In this document: in pieces, positions 11,128 through 22,144 of the stretch
Layout of the letters: each line of letters begins with the position of its first letter
Position numbering within the stretch: position 1 is the stretch's first letter
NCBI RefSeq assembly: GCF_033473495.1
Contig: NC_088939.1
Location: 1,922,001-1,986,000 of the forward strand
Length of the DNA: 64,000 bases
Direction: 5' to 3'
Origin: Cercospora beticola
Taxonomy: Eukaryota > Ascomycota > Dothideomycetes > Mycosphaerellales > Mycosphaerellaceae
Translations under genes and position numbers: made by a program
The notes under the pieces: model-generated
What the model was told of the DNA's origin: nothing
Seen by the model: only the letters and a program-made list of their open reading frames with translations
Databases searched by the model: none

Positions 11128-12381
11128 ATGGCGTCTGACATTCTCTGGCAGAATGCTGAGAACACCATTATCCTGATTGATATCCCGCGATCAATTGCAG
11201 CAGCGCAAAGCACGAAAGAGGGGCCTTGCACGGATTTCATGCTGTCAGTGGTAGCGTTGGAGACGCCTTTCCCGGCTCAGAAATGCAACAATACAAGAAC
11301 TGTCAAAAGCCTTGCAAACAGCGCCGCGGACGATTTTCTACACCAAGAATACCATACTTTGCTCCAGCGAGCTCTAGACGAGGTTCGGTCTTGCCACAAA
11401 GATGGTTGGTGCCAAGAGCGGCCTTTCATCTCGTCCAGAGGTGTGCGCAATGCTAAGCGCAAGGCAAGTGATGTCCTCGCGGATAATCGGAGCAGCGAAT
11501 TGCCCACAAATATTCTCCGGAACATAACACAGCCATGTCTCACACCTCCGGACGTCCGCTTTGGGAGAGAGGAAGGCATCGAAGACGGCGAATACGAGCC
11601 TGGGTCCCATCTATGGAACTACAGCAGAAACGCTGGCACGATGATTTTGACGCATCATGATTTGAACACTGCCAGTTCCACAGACTATGGGTTCCGCATA
11701 CCAGCGGATGCGACTTTCTTTTTGGCAAATTGTTCAAATACTGAAGTGTTCCACGACATAGTCGAGCAGCGAAAGCTCAAGTTCGACTTCATTCTCCTGG
11801 ATCCACCTTGGCCGAATCGTTCAGTGAAGCGGACACACAAGACTCCAGGAACTTCATATGCAACGATTTCGACTTTGCAAGATATTTCAAATTTACTGTT
11901 GAACATGAATCTATCACAATTACTTTCGGAAACAGGTTATGTGGGCGTTTGGATCACGAATAAAGCTGCCATACGGGCCTTGGTACTTGGTCCTGGAGGT
12001 CTGTTTGAGCATTGGGGTGTTGATTTATGTGAAGAATGGATTTGGTTGAAGACTACAGTACATGGAGAGCCTGTCACGCCACTTGAAGGTATGTGGAATG
12101 GAAAGAAGCCTTATGAGGTTCTTCTCGTTGGCAAGAAGAAAGTCACAGGTACGGCAGAGGCTGGAAATATCACGCGCAGAGTCATGATAGCTGTGCCAGA
12201 CTTGCATTCGAGGAAACCATGCTTGAAGAAGATGATCGAGACATTGGTCGGGACGAACGGAAATGTCCTAGAAGTCTTTGCCAGACATCTCGTCACTGGT
12301 TGGTGGAGCTGGGGCGACGAATGCTTCAAATTCAATTGGCAGGGGTATTGGCAGGGCGCGGAAGAGTGCAAGAGACCATGA
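11128..12381 (+). CDS. MT-A70 family adenine-N6 methyltransferase, METTL4-like
   Basis: The start is ATG 11128, giving 417 residues; the frame is open further upstream but without an ATG. The C-terminal half holds the MT-A70 fold: FILLDPPWPNRSVKR with the catalytic DPPW at about residues 225-228, then VGVWITNKAAIRAL, EEWIWLKTTVHGEP, GKKPYEVLLVGKK, and the C-terminal VLEVFARHLVTGWWSWGDE. The DPPW followed by PNRSVKR and the closing GWWSWGDE block are characteristic of METTL4 rather than METTL3/14. METTL4 proteins methylate adenosine in U2 snRNA or, debated, in DNA. The N-terminal 200 residues are poorly conserved and contain a basic patch (RNAKRKASD) that could direct nuclear import. The substrate in this fungus is unknown. 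Confidence 0.88.
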   Translation: MASDILWQNAENTIILIDIPRSIAAAQSTKEGPCTDFMLSVVALETPFPAQKCNNTRTVKSLANSAADDFLHQEYHTLLQRALDEVRSCHKDGWCQERPFISSRGVRNAKRKASDVLADNRSSELPTNILRNITQPCLTPPDVRFGREEGIEDGEYEPGSHLWNYSRNAGTMILTHHDLNTASSTDYGFRIPADATFFLANCSNTEVFHDIVEQRKLKFDFILLDPPWPNRSVKRTHKTPGTSYATISTLQDISNLLLNMNLSQLLSETGYVGVWITNKAAIRALVLGPGGLFEHWGVDLCEEWIWLKTTVHGEPVTPLEGMWNGKKPYEVLLVGKKKVTGTAEAGNITRRVMIAVPDLHSRKPCLKKMIETLVGTNGNVLEVFARHLVTGWWSWGDECFKFNWQGYWQGAEECKRP

Positions 12382-13019
12382 CAGAACAATGACATGAAGT
12401 CTATCGTGATAGGGCAAGCACGACAACCAATGAGTCCCGGCCTGATCTGAAACTCTGAACAGGACATCCTCGACTTTGCACTCATCTCACTTTTGACAGT
12501 ACGAGCACCACTGTTCTCCCGAAACATTAAACTCGGCCCGATCGACATCGGCATCACCAGCAGCACCGGCCGAGAGCAAGGCCCGCCACTTCTCCGACCA
12601 GGGTGTCCCAGAAAGCGGAAACAGATCCGCAAAGCTAGAACACGGGGGTCTCGCGAGAGAACCAACACCGCTAGCATCTCCCTCCCTCCAAATCCAAGCT
12701 TCCTTATCGGGACCAGTCACAACGCCAGAATGTATCGGAGCGGTGTCCTAAAGCACTGACGACAAGTTCCCAGATACCAGGATAGCATCACCATTACCGA
12801 GCAGTCCCAGGAATCATCATGATGTTGTCTCCGGCAATTCCAGAAGTTTGATAACGCTCGTTTGAATCTTGTAGGCTTATAGAGCTTTGAGCTCACGATG
12901 AGCCTTGTCGTTGTCGTGTGACTGGAATGCCACATTCGGATGTAAAGTGTCCAATGGGCTGTTCAGCCGGGGAGTTATGTCGGGGAGGAGTGAGATGTGG
13001 CTTGGGTAGGTGAAGGACA
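12382..13019. other. Intergenic, 638 bp
   Basis: This lies between the methyltransferase and the next rightward gene. It holds only short frames with no family resemblance, and no repeat. It presumably contains the terminator of one gene and the promoter of the next. Confidence 0.45.
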
Positions 13020-13766
13020 ATGGAGACTTCAGCCCGTACTCATCAGCAGACAATTGCGCGTCCTTCCCCTCTTTCACCTCTCTCGCAGCCACGTCAACTA
13101 AACATGCCGATCACACATACAATTCCACCACCGCCAAATCCGCAATACCTCTATCGCGTCACGGATAGCACATCACATATTCGAGCCAATTCATCTTCGG
13201 GAGATTTCGACACGGGAACTCATACGGGAGCTTCTTGGGAGGATATCATTTCTACCGCGACACTTGACCGACACTTCACCTCACCAAGCGAACAATTCTT
13301 ACTTTCATCATCATCTTCTTTATCATCCTCCTCATCCAACACTTCAGAAGAACATACCGAAGAATATGGAGCCCCATCCCGGCCCTTGCTGATATCAACA
13401 ACCACATCATCCACCTGGGCCTCCTCAGAACATCGCAGAAGACTATACAAAAAACGCCGAAGTGATGTCCGGACGTACAAAATCGATCTGAGTAAATTTG
13501 AATGGGAATATGTGGAAGTTGCTGGAGTGAGCGGCAACGATGGCAGAAGCATTGCAGGGGAAGCCGAGAAGATCAGATTCCCAATCCTGAGATCACCGGG
13601 TTGGGAGTGTGTGGTTTTCTCGACGGATTGTGCGACGCAAGGGTTGGATTGGTGGAATCATCGGAGAGATAGTGAGGAGTGGTTCGCGGTCGTTTGTATT
13701 CCGAGGAAATTCGTTGAGTTGTTGGAGGTTGATGGAGTAGATGTTGGCCGGAAAGGGAGGAGGTGA
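13020..13766 (+). CDS. Hypothetical protein with a YLYRVTD N-terminal motif
   Basis: The frame is open for 248 residues from ATG 13020; a second ATG at 13104 would give 220 residues and starts nearer the conserved-looking region. The segment PQYLYRVTDSTSHIRA, followed by SWEDIISTATLDRHF and later YKIDLSKFEWEYVEV and WFAVVCIPRKFVELLEV, recalls short fungal proteins of unknown function that begin with an LYRV motif (DUF7587-like). That resemblance is from memory and weak. A serine-rich run (about residues 95-115) interrupts the two conserved parts. There is no signal peptide or membrane segment. It is likely real because the frame is long and the motif spacing is plausible. Confidence 0.55.
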   Translation: METSARTHQQTIARPSPLSPLSQPRQLNMPITHTIPPPPNPQYLYRVTDSTSHIRANSSSGDFDTGTHTGASWEDIISTATLDRHFTSPSEQFLLSSSSSLSSSSSNTSEEHTEEYGAPSRPLLISTTTSSTWASSEHRRRLYKKRRSDVRTYKIDLSKFEWEYVEVAGVSGNDGRSIAGEAEKIRFPILRSPGWECVVFSTDCATQGLDWWNHRRDSEEWFAVVCIPRKFVELLEVDGVDVGRKGRR

Positions 13767-14205
13767 GAGATGCAAGTCGTGATGATGTTGGTGAAAGTCG
13801 ATCGAGCACTCTTCTTACTAGATGGTTTCGCTCGACATCATGCGAATTCGAGTGAGCGATGACTGCAAGTTTGTGGGCGTTGGAACGTCGATCGAAGTAG
13901 CGAGAGGCTACAGTTTGTCAAAGGCACAGGATTTGGTCAGCTGTGGAAAGTGTAGGCATGCAAGCCATGACACAAGAGAGAAAAAAAAAGGTAATGTCTT
14001 GACAAGAGTCCAATGTCTTGTATTACATCGAGGGCAAGTCATATGCCAGCAAGCATTTCTTATGCTCATGCTCGAGTGAAGCTATCATCTACACATCTAA
14101 TCGTAAAGCGCTGGTGTCGAGCGCAGAAGGCAGCCCAATGCCCTATTTCCTTACGCCAATGCTGAATTGTAGTAAAGTGCTGTTGGAAGTGGGTCCGTGA
14201 ACAAT
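13767..14205. other. Intergenic, 439 bp, between convergent genes
   Basis: This stretch holds the 3' flanks of the two convergent neighbours. A run of nine to ten A at about 13981 is the only notable feature. No gene or repeat is supported. Confidence 0.5.
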
Positions 14206-14697
14206 CTAGTTCGCAGCAGCTGGACCGAAGTTGCCCTTCTTCTTGAGCTCGGCCTCCTCTTCCTCCTTGAGTTCTTGGTCAATCTTAGCGCCCTTTGATG
14301 GCTCGTTGCCGTGGTTGATGGCCTGGTAGGAAGAGATTGTGTTAGTATTGGCGTGCTTTAGTGAAGCAGCCGTGTACGTGTTGACTTACTGGCTTCGTTG
14401 AATCAATCTTGCTCTCCAGAGTCTCCTGGTCCTTCTCACCCTCTGACTCCTTCTCCTTCTTCTCCTCGTTCGCTAGGCGGTTGGCGATGGAGCGCTCATC
14501 CTTTGGGTCGTTTGGCTTGTGCGAGTTCTCCTTGCCCTCGTTGTAGCGGTCGGCCTCGCGAAGCTCAGAGTCCTTGTAGTTTCTCTGAGGAAAAGAGTCA
14601 GTCACCTAGTCTCATGAAGGAGGGGTGGTGGGGTAATGCGTACCTGGTCGCCAGCCTCGTATGTGCGGCGGTCACCAACGTTGGATTGAGAAGACAT
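14206..14697 (-). CDS. Small, highly charged disordered protein
   Basis: Three exons (14697-14644, 14584-14390, 14322-14206) join in phase 0 each time to give 121 residues. Donors are GTACGC and GTAAGT; acceptors end CAG. The protein begins MSSQSNVGDRRTYEAGDQRN and is about half Lys, Glu, Asp and Arg, with no hydrophobic core. A Glu/Lys-rich block (ANEEKKEKESEGEKDQE) and the C-terminal GNEPSKGAKIDQEL are its landmarks. It resembles small hydrophilic fungal proteins often linked with stress or sporulation, but I cannot name a family. It is likely intrinsically disordered and cytoplasmic or nuclear. Confidence 0.75.
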
Positions 14698-15542
14698 TGT
14701 GATGTGTGGTGATCGAGGAGATGCGATATGTGTTGGAAGAAGCTTTCCACGTTCGAATTCGTGGTGTGTGAGCAAAGATGCAGAGCAGTGGAATGGAGCA
14801 CGAGACTGCTATTAAAACCGTGGAACTTTCACTTGGAGGTGACATCACAATTTGTCGTCATGATCCACAGAAATGGCTTGGATGTTCAGGAACGCCCGCT
14901 GAGCACGGCTTGCACTGGTGGAGTCGACTGCATCACAGCACGACAAGTTCATCGTGAAATGTCGTTTCAACAGATGGATGCCATGCCGACTATGACATCT
15001 TGGGCACCGGCCGGGGCAGAAGACCATGTTTACGAGCGACTGATCGTGACCTGAAGGCGCACGGCCGGCCCCGTGGACGTCGAATATCTTATATCGTTTG
15101 AGGCGCAATTCTTATGGCCAGGCTGACTTGTGCATCGAAAAAGTGGTCTCTCCGCGATACAGGAACATGTGAAGCTGAAGAGGAAATCTTGGCGTGTGCA
15201 GCGTGCGTACCAGTGAGCGTACGTACAAGAAGAGAGTGCGTACATGCGAACGTCAGTTAGCGCCGGCTGCCGCCGATTGGCTTATGAGAACTGCCTGTCC
15301 GTCAACGCCTAGTTAGTCTCATAGCCACCAGAATACAGTACACAAATCATCAATCTTGCAAAGGCCGTACCTCGGTATTGAGAGGGACTGCAGATACATC
15401 TGATCAAACCAAAATTCATTCCTGGGGTATCATTGGATCGTAGCCTTGTCCTTCGGTCTATGTATCCTTGCTCTAATGCATCATATTTTCATCGCCCAAA
15501 CGCCTCGCTAGGTTCTTTACCAGGTCAATGTACCATCTTTCC
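14698..15542. other. Intergenic, 845 bp
   Basis: This contains the promoter of the small charged protein (leftward) and the 3' flank of GMP synthase. Short frames present have no family resemblance. No repeat or RNA gene is seen. Confidence 0.5.
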
Positions 15543-17183
15543 CTACTCCAGTTCGATCGTAGCAGGAGGCTTGCTGGTCGTCTCATACACCACTCTCGCC
15601 ACGCCTTGCACCTCATTGGCAATGCGATCGCTGACGCTCGCGAACCAGTCCATCGGCGCCCCCGTGAAGACGTTGGCGGTCATGAAATCGGTGGTTTGCA
15701 CGGCCCGCAAATGAACAATCTCGCCATGCAATCTCTGATCACCAACCACAGCCACGGACTTGACGCCAAGAACTGCAGCGTACGCTTGGGAGATCTCCCG
15801 GTAAAAGCCAGCCTTCCTGATCTCCTCAATCCAGATCTTGTCCGCCTCTTGAGCGATGCGAATTCGGTCAGGAGTGACTTCACCAATGATGCGAATTGCG
15901 AGGCCAGGACCAGGGAAGGGGTGTCGCCAGACTAGATTCTCTGGAATACCGAGTTCGGTACCAAGAGCGCGGACCTCGTCCTTGAACAATTCGCGAAGAG
16001 GCTCGATGAGCTTGAGGTCCATCTTCTCGGGAAGACCGCCGACGTTGTGGTGCGTCTTGATCGTGGCACTAGGTCCCTTGAACGAAATGGATTCGATGAC
16101 GTCCGGGTACAGAGTGCCTTGCAGAAACCATTCGACTTTGCCAGCACGTTCGGTGTTCTCAGCGGCAGCGGCAATCTTCTTCGCTTCCTCCTGAAAGATC
16201 TCGATGAACTCGTTGCCAATAATCTTGCGCTTCCTCTCTGGGTCTGAGACGCCGGAGAGCTTTCCGAGGAAACGATCCTTGGCGTCGATGACTGTTAAGT
16301 TGACCTTGAGACCTTCCTTGAGAGTCGCTTCGACCTCGTTGGCCTCATTCAAGCGCAGACAGCCGTTGTCAACCATGACTGCGTGAAAGCGATCACCGAT
16401 CGCAGTCTGCATCAGTTTCGCGGCTACAGTAGAGTCGACGCCTCCACTGACAGCACCGATGACCTGCTGCTTGTCTCCGACCAGGGTCCTGATTCGGGCA
16501 ACCTCTTGATCCACGAATGCGCCCATTGTCCAATTCGTCTGCGCTTTGCAGATTCCAACAGCAAAGTTCTTGATCAATGTAATGCCCTTGGGCGTGTGCG
16601 ACACTTCTGGATGGAATTGAATCCCATAGAGGTGTTTTGTGTCGTGTGCAATGCCGGCGAATGGTGCATTGGCAGTGCTGGCAATTGTGTGGAAATTGTC
16701 GGGCAGCTTCGACACTTTGTCGCCGTGCGACATCCAAACCACCTCATTCTCTAGCCCTTCGAACAGTTGATCGATGTGGGAGTTCTTGTCTGCATGCTTC
16801 TGCAACTGTAGGGTGGCCTTGCCGTATTCTCTCTTTTCACCTGCAGCAACGCCCTTTCCAAAGTGCCAGGCGAGCTCCTGCAGGCCATAACAGATGCCGA
16901 GAATGGGAACGTCAAGATCAAAGATGGCGTCGTCAACGTGTGGAGCGTCAGGAGCGTAGACAGAGTATGGCCCGCCAGAGAGGATGATGCCTTTTGGCTT
17001 GAAGTCGAGGTCTTTCAACTTTTGCGTGCACGGCAGCATTTCTGAGTAGACATTGAGCTCTCTAAGCCGACGCGTGATGAGATGCGTGTATTGCGACCCG
17101 AAGTCAAGCACGAGGATGGTGTCGAAGGTTTTGTGAGGAGCCGCAGGTAGGTCGCCATTGGTGACGCCGTTGGTCGTGGCCAT
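15543..17183 (-). CDS. gua1: GMP synthase (glutamine-hydrolysing)
   Basis: A complete 546-residue single-exon protein that converts XMP to GMP with glutamine and ATP in the cytosol, the last step of guanine nucleotide synthesis. The N-terminal class I glutamine amidotransferase has [13 protein letters not shown], the nucleophile Cys98 in GICYGLQ, and the His/Glu pair in GIQFHPEV. The ATP pyrophosphatase domain follows with SGGVDST (PP-loop). The C-terminal dimerisation part contains [22 protein letters not shown] and the closing block near the Glu C-terminus. Length and domain order match the family. The gene is divergent from vps15 with a 386-bp shared upstream region. Confidence 0.98.
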   Translation of the reverse strand: MATTNGVTNGDLPAAPHKTFDTILVLDFGSQYTHLITRRLRELNVYSEMLPCTQKLKDLDFKPKGIILSGGPYSVYAPDAPHVDDAIFDLDVPILGICYGLQELAWHFGKGVAAGEKREYGKATLQLQKHADKNSHIDQLFEGLENEVVWMSHGDKVSKLPDNFHTIASTANAPFAGIAHDTKHLYGIQFHPEVSHTPKGITLIKNFAVGICKAQTNWTMGAFVDQEVARIRTLVGDKQQVIGAVSGGVDSTVAAKLMQTAIGDRFHAVMVDNGCLRLNEANEVEATLKEGLKVNLTVIDAKDRFLGKLSGVSDPERKRKIIGNEFIEIFQEEAKKIAAAAENTERAGKVEWFLQGTLYPDVIESISFKGPSATIKTHHNVGGLPEKMDLKLIEPLRELFKDEVRALGTELGIPENLVWRHPFPGPGLAIRIIGEVTPDRIRIAQEADKIWIEEIRKAGFYREISQAYAAVLGVKSVAVVGDQRLHGEIVHLRAVQTTDFMTANVFTGAPMDWFASVSDRIANEVQGVARVVYETTSKPPATIELE

Positions 17184-17569
17184 GTTGGCTGAAATTGTAT
17201 TTATTAGGAATTTGGTAGGATGAGTGAGTGTTGGTTGTATTGACTCCGATTCGCAAGAAATTCTTCCACCGCGACGTGCATCGAGGGGCCCGATAAGGGA
17301 CCTCGCTTGTGATAGCCAGAAGTCGTGGTCACAGATCTCACGTCCGTGTCACTTCATCGCGTACTCCAACACGCGGACGCATCAGGCGCCGACATGACCG
17401 CCATCAGACACCAACACACGGAGATCTGCAGTTGCACATACTGAGATTTGTTTGCGACCTTGGTTTGCCGCGTCTCGTCTTGTCATCCAGAACCAACATG
17501 TCTGGCAGTCGCTTTCAGCAAGAACCACGACACTTCCTACGGCACTCGGCGGTGCGAGAGCCTTAAAGC
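17184..17569. promoter_or_regulatory. Shared upstream region of gua1 and vps15
   Basis: This 386-bp region must contain both promoters. I see no strong TATA box and no inverted repeat that would suggest a specific regulator, as expected for housekeeping genes. Confidence 0.45.
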
Positions 17570-20500
17570 ATGGGACAAGGAAACTCATCGATCACGCTGC
17601 CGGCGGGGCCCAGTGTCATAGAGACATCGGAATCATCCGACTTGACCTTTGAGAAGCCGCTAGGAGGGCCGCGCTTCCTCCGCACTGTCCGCGCCCGACA
17701 TCACACGGGTGTGGTTGTCGTGAAGGTGTGCAACAAGGTCGATTCCAAAGTCTCGTTCGCCAAGTATGCCAAAGCCCTGAAGCAAGAACGAAAGCTATTG
17801 AGGGATATCCCCAATGTCCTGTCCTATGCCAGGATCCGAGAGACGAACACCATCGGTGTACTAGTCCGCCAATTCATCCACACGTCGCTCTACGATCGCG
17901 TCAGCATTCGCCCTTTCTTGGAAGAGGTCGAGAAGAAATGGATCGCTTATCAGCTGTTGTGCGCCGTCAAAGACTGCCACGATCGGGGAGTCTATCATGG
18001 CGACATCAAGTCCGAGAACGTGCTGGTAACGTCTTGGGGATGGGTCTACTTGACCGACTTCGCGTCAGCTTTCAAGCCCGTCTATCTGCCCGAGGACAAC
18101 CCTGCGGACTTCACATTCTACTACGACACCTCGGGACGTCGTATATGCAATCTTGCACCGGAACGCTTCTTCATGCCTGGTCAGCGGCCACAAGACGACG
18201 ATGTGGTACAGTGGAACATGGACGTCTTCAGCCTTGGCTGTGTTTTGGCTGAACTCTTCACTGAATCCTCAACTTTCACTCTCACTCAGATGTACAGGTA
18301 CAAGCGAGGTGAATACGACCCGACCGTATCATTGCTCAGCAAGATAGACGACGATCAAGTGCGTGCCATGATCACTAGCATGATCAAGCTAGATCCGTCC
18401 GATCGTTGGCATGCGGATGACTACCTCGAGGAGTACAAGGGAAAGGTGTTTCCGTTGTATTTCTACAACCACTTTCACACCTTGATGCGAGAAATCACAA
18501 ATCCTGGCTTTGGGCACAAGCCGATACCCTCCGACGATTTCAACAATGGTGAAGCTGATGCGCGGATCGACAAGATCTATGAAGATTTCGAGATGCTATC
18601 AGTGTCACTCGGATATGGCAATGCCACACTGCCGGAACTTGTGGCGCCGCAAGCTTCCTATCTTCGCGGCCTTTTCCCTCTTCAGGTCGATTTGCCAAAC
18701 AGCCGCCACACCGCTCACGCAGCTGATATGGAAGAAGGAGACAACGGTACGTTCATCTTGCTGAATGTGATAACGGCCTCAATGCGGAGCTCGGCTCGAG
18801 CAGCCTCAAAAATGCGAGCTTGTGAGCTCCTGCTGGCGTTCGCCGAGCACGTGCCTGATGAAGCCAAGCTGGATAGGATCTTGCCATACCTGATGCCTTT
18901 ACTGGACGATTTCAGCGAGATGGTTCAAGTTGCTGGCCTCCGGACGATGACGCAACTTCTGGCCCTGGTCAGAGTAGTCGCCCCTATCAACTCTTCTCTC
19001 TTTACACAATACATCTTTCCCAGATTGCAGATGTTCGTAAAGAGCAATGGCTTCTTACATACTCCGCTGGTTCGAGCGACATACGCAGCTTGCCTTGCAA
19101 GCCTTGCTGAAACCGCTTCGCGCTTTCTGGATGTCACGCAAGCGCTAAGAGTAGGAGGCTCACTTTCTTCAACCGAGAGAGACGACATGGGCGCAGATTC
19201 TGTCACTAGCGCGGATGCGTACGACACAGCACGCACGGCTCTGCAGGAGCAATTCGAAGCCCAGACCAAAGTCTTTCTCACAGACACAGACAACTCAGTT
19301 CGACGAGCATTTTTGACATCTGTTCCGAGTCTATGCGTGTTCTTCGGTGAAGCCAGATCCGCCGATGTCATCCTGAGTCATCTGAATACCTACTTGAACG
19401 ACCAAGACTGGCTGCTCAAATGCGCCTTCTTCAAAACCATAGTCGGCATTGCAGTGTACATTGGCAGTGCCAACGTGGAAAACTTTGTGCTGCCACTCAT
19501 GCTTCAAGCCTTGACTGATCCGCAGGAGTTTGTCGTTGAGCAGGCGCTCCGGTCTTTGGCAACCATGGCCGAGGTCGGCTTATTGCAACGTGCAAAGACT
19601 TGGGAGCTTATGGACACTGTTGCCCGCTTCGAGATGCATCCGAATATCTGGATCAAGGAAGCGGCTTCGCACTTTGTTGCAGCAGCGACAACCTACTTAT
19701 CGCTGGCTGACATACGAATCCTTGTTGCGCCATTGATTCAGCCATACTTGAAGGTACCCGTGGGAACGCTTTCAGAATCAGAATTGCTGGATGCTCTGAA
19801 GAAGCCTATCCCGAGGACTGTACTTGACCTTGCTGCACAGTGGGCAGGCAAAGTTGACAAAAGCTTGTTCTGGAAGACCGCAAGAGACTCGAAGCAACTT
19901 TCGTACGCCGCGACAGGTCAAATGCCGCCGCAATCCTCAGTGGCCGAGCTTGGTCCGAAGGCACTAGCAAAAATACCCAAGACCGATGAGGACGAACAAT
20001 GGCTAGGGCGGCTGCGTAATGCTGGAATGAGGAGCGAGGATGAGATGAAAATTCTGGCATTCCGCGAGTATTTGTGGAGGTCTGCTCAACGCGTCAAACG
20101 AGGCGACTCGGACGAGAAGGACAGCATATACGACCAACTCATCAGCTTGTCTAAACTCGGAGTTCAGCCTCGGACCGTCATATTTGACACAGACCTCAAG
20201 GCGTATGAGCAAAAAGTTGAGAAACAGAATCGAACGATCGCCGAAGCTATAGAAGAGGCATCCAAAGCCGAAGGCAAGCAAGTGGCAGCGCCGGAGAGCA
20301 GTTCTGTTGAGGACAGTAGGACAGATGCTCAAACACAGGCTCCTGTGTCGATACCTGAGGCCACCCGTCGCCTATCCGGATTGAAGCACAATCAGTCAGG
20401 CAGTCTTTCGTCTTCTCCAAATTCTGGAATCGGCCTACTAGGCAACGTGGACCATGCTTTACGACAAAAGGGCAATGCGGCTGGCCTTCTTGGCGCTGCA

Positions 20501-22144
20501 GGGAAAGCTCAACCTGCGGTGGCAACGAATGATACGACGGCGCATGGGAAGTTAGACCGACCGCAGTCGTCAAGTCGTCGGGCTTCACCTGTGCCAGAGG
20601 TCTCAGAGAGACGGAAAGCGTTGGAGAGAACAGCGAGTCAGCGGCTAGGCCACACCTACACTGGAAGCGACCCAACAGTCTTGAAACTCCTCGATGCCGT
20701 CTACGTGGACAACTTCCCTATCGATGCGGCAGACTTCGGTCCCTTTGTGCAACCCGCCAACGGCGTGATTCCGATGAACGCAAATCACCCAAGCCCTGGG
20801 CCATGGAGGCCGCAGGGCAGATTGGTGGCGGTGCTTGGCGAGCACACTGCGAAAGTGACACACATTGCTGTTGCACCAGATCACGTCTTCTTCTTGACTG
20901 CGTCAGAAGACGGATCAATCAGAGTTTGGGATACCTCGCGACTGGAACGAAATGTAACCTATCGCTCACGGCAGTCCTACAGGCTCGGGCCTGGCGTGAC
21001 TGTTACCAGTCTCTGTTTTGTCGACGCGACGCACTCTTTCGTCTGCGCTGGCTCTGACGGCTCAGTGCACGTCGTGAGAGTGGACGTCCACGAGTCACAA
21101 GACAAGTCAACTCGCTATGGCAAACTTCGCATCATCAGAGAGTGGCATGTGCCAACGACAAACGCGGCCGGAGAGCATGCAGTCTTCTCCGAGCACTTTC
21201 GAGGCGAGTCGGCAAGCACATTAGTACTTGCTACAAACCTGGGGCGCATATTGGCTATCGACTTGCGATACATGTCTATCATCTTCGATTTGCAAAATCC
21301 GCCACATCATGGGACGCCAACCTCTTTCTGCATGGGCCGCAAACATGACTGGCTGATCGTGGGCACGTCCTTGGGAGTGTTAGATCTCTGGGACATACGA
21401 TTCCATTGCAGGCTGCGATCATGGACCTTCCCCAATGCAACGCCCATAACTCGCTTGCAGCTACATCCCAGCCGGCGATCCTCAAAACGTAATAGGTTCT
21501 GTGTGACAGGAGGGACAGGTCCTGGCGAGATCACCGTTTGGGACGCGGAGAAGGGCATATGTCTGGAAGTGATTCGACCCTCATTTCCTGGTGGAGAGGA
21601 ACGAAACAACATACGAGACTACGAGCTCAAGAATGTGGAGGACGAGCGCGATGGCCTGCTCGGTCGGATCGCAGCAGAGAGCAGCACGAAAGCTGTTCAT
21701 CATACTGTTTCGTTCTTTGGAGCGCAGCCTTCTGTCAAGGATCCGGATGTCCAGCATTCCTATGCGATCACCGGCGGGCCCGACGGCAAGGTTCGATTCT
21801 GGGATACTGATCGCCTAGAAGGCTGTCGTCTCGTCTGCGGCGCTTCCTCCCCTGACGAGAAGCCTGTCTACACTTTCAGTCAGCTGAGCATGGATTGTCG
21901 CCTCTTATCTGAGAAGCCACCCGATGCCACTGTGAGCGCCAGCGTGGTCAACTCACCTTCAGGGAAGAAGATTGCTGGATCTTCGGCGAACAAGGCTGCC
22001 GGCAGATACGAGACGATTCGATTGGCGAGTCAGAATCTGATGAGAGGGCATTTGGATCTGATCACGGATGTGAAGATGCTGGAGAGGCCGTTTGGAATGG
22101 TGATTAGTGCAGACCGGAGCGGCATGGTTTGCGTGTGGCAGTGA
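17570..22144 (+). CDS. vps15: Vps15 regulatory kinase of the class III PI3-kinase complex
   Basis: A single exon encodes 1524 residues. The start gives MGQGNSS, a myristoylation signal expected for Vps15. The kinase domain spans about residues 28-310, with Lys52 in VVKVC, the catalytic loop HGDIKSENV at 143-151, and DFA at 163-165 in place of DFG, as is usual in Vps15. The flanking YLPEDNPADFTFYYDTSG and IAPERF-like segment (NLAPERF) are also typical. HEAT repeats fill about 390-800. A low-complexity linker (about 880-1050) precedes a C-terminal WD40 propeller, about 1080-1524, ending in a WD repeat with GMVCVWQ. Vps15 with Vps34 makes PI3P on endosomes and in autophagy. No truncation is seen. 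Confidence 0.97.
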   Translation: MGQGNSSITLPAGPSVIETSESSDLTFEKPLGGPRFLRTVRARHHTGVVVVKVCNKVDSKVSFAKYAKALKQERKLLRDIPNVLSYARIRETNTIGVLVRQFIHTSLYDRVSIRPFLEEVEKKWIAYQLLCAVKDCHDRGVYHGDIKSENVLVTSWGWVYLTDFASAFKPVYLPEDNPADFTFYYDTSGRRICNLAPERFFMPGQRPQDDDVVQWNMDVFSLGCVLAELFTESSTFTLTQMYRYKRGEYDPTVSLLSKIDDDQVRAMITSMIKLDPSDRWHADDYLEEYKGKVFPLYFYNHFHTLMREITNPGFGHKPIPSDDFNNGEADARIDKIYEDFEMLSVSLGYGNATLPELVAPQASYLRGLFPLQVDLPNSRHTAHAADMEEGDNGTFILLNVITASMRSSARAASKMRACELLLAFAEHVPDEAKLDRILPYLMPLLDDFSEMVQVAGLRTMTQLLALVRVVAPINSSLFTQYIFPRLQMFVKSNGFLHTPLVRATYAACLASLAETASRFLDVTQALRVGGSLSSTERDDMGADSVTSADAYDTARTALQEQFEAQTKVFLTDTDNSVRRAFLTSVPSLCVFFGEARSADVILSHLNTYLNDQDWLLKCAFFKTIVGIAVYIGSANVENFVLPLMLQALTDPQEFVVEQALRSLATMAEVGLLQRAKTWELMDTVARFEMHPNIWIKEAASHFVAAATTYLSLADIRILVAPLIQPYLKVPVGTLSESELLDALKKPIPRTVLDLAAQWAGKVDKSLFWKTARDSKQLSYAATGQMPPQSSVAELGPKALAKIPKTDEDEQWLGRLRNAGMRSEDEMKILAFREYLWRSAQRVKRGDSDEKDSIYDQLISLSKLGVQPRTVIFDTDLKAYEQKVEKQNRTIAEAIEEASKAEGKQVAAPESSSVEDSRTDAQTQAPVSIPEATRRLSGLKHNQSGSLSSSPNSGIGLLGNVDHALRQKGNAAGLLGAAGKAQPAVATNDTTAHGKLDRPQSSSRRASPVPEVSERRKALERTASQRLGHTYTGSDPTVLKLLDAVYVDNFPIDAADFGPFVQPANGVIPMNANHPSPGPWRPQGRLVAVLGEHTAKVTHIAVAPDHVFFLTASEDGSIRVWDTSRLERNVTYRSRQSYRLGPGVTVTSLCFVDATHSFVCAGSDGSVHVVRVDVHESQDKSTRYGKLRIIREWHVPTTNAAGEHAVFSEHFRGESASTLVLATNLGRILAIDLRYMSIIFDLQNPPHHGTPTSFCMGRKHDWLIVGTSLGVLDLWDIRFHCRLRSWTFPNATPITRLQLHPSRRSSKRNRFCVTGGTGPGEITVWDAEKGICLEVIRPSFPGGEERNNIRDYELKNVEDERDGLLGRIAAESSTKAVHHTVSFFGAQPSVKDPDVQHSYAITGGPDGKVRFWDTDRLEGCRLVCGASSPDEKPVYTFSQLSMDCRLLSEKPPDATVSASVVNSPSGKKIAGSSANKAAGRYETIRLASQNLMRGHLDLITDVKMLERPFGMVISADRSGMVCVWQ

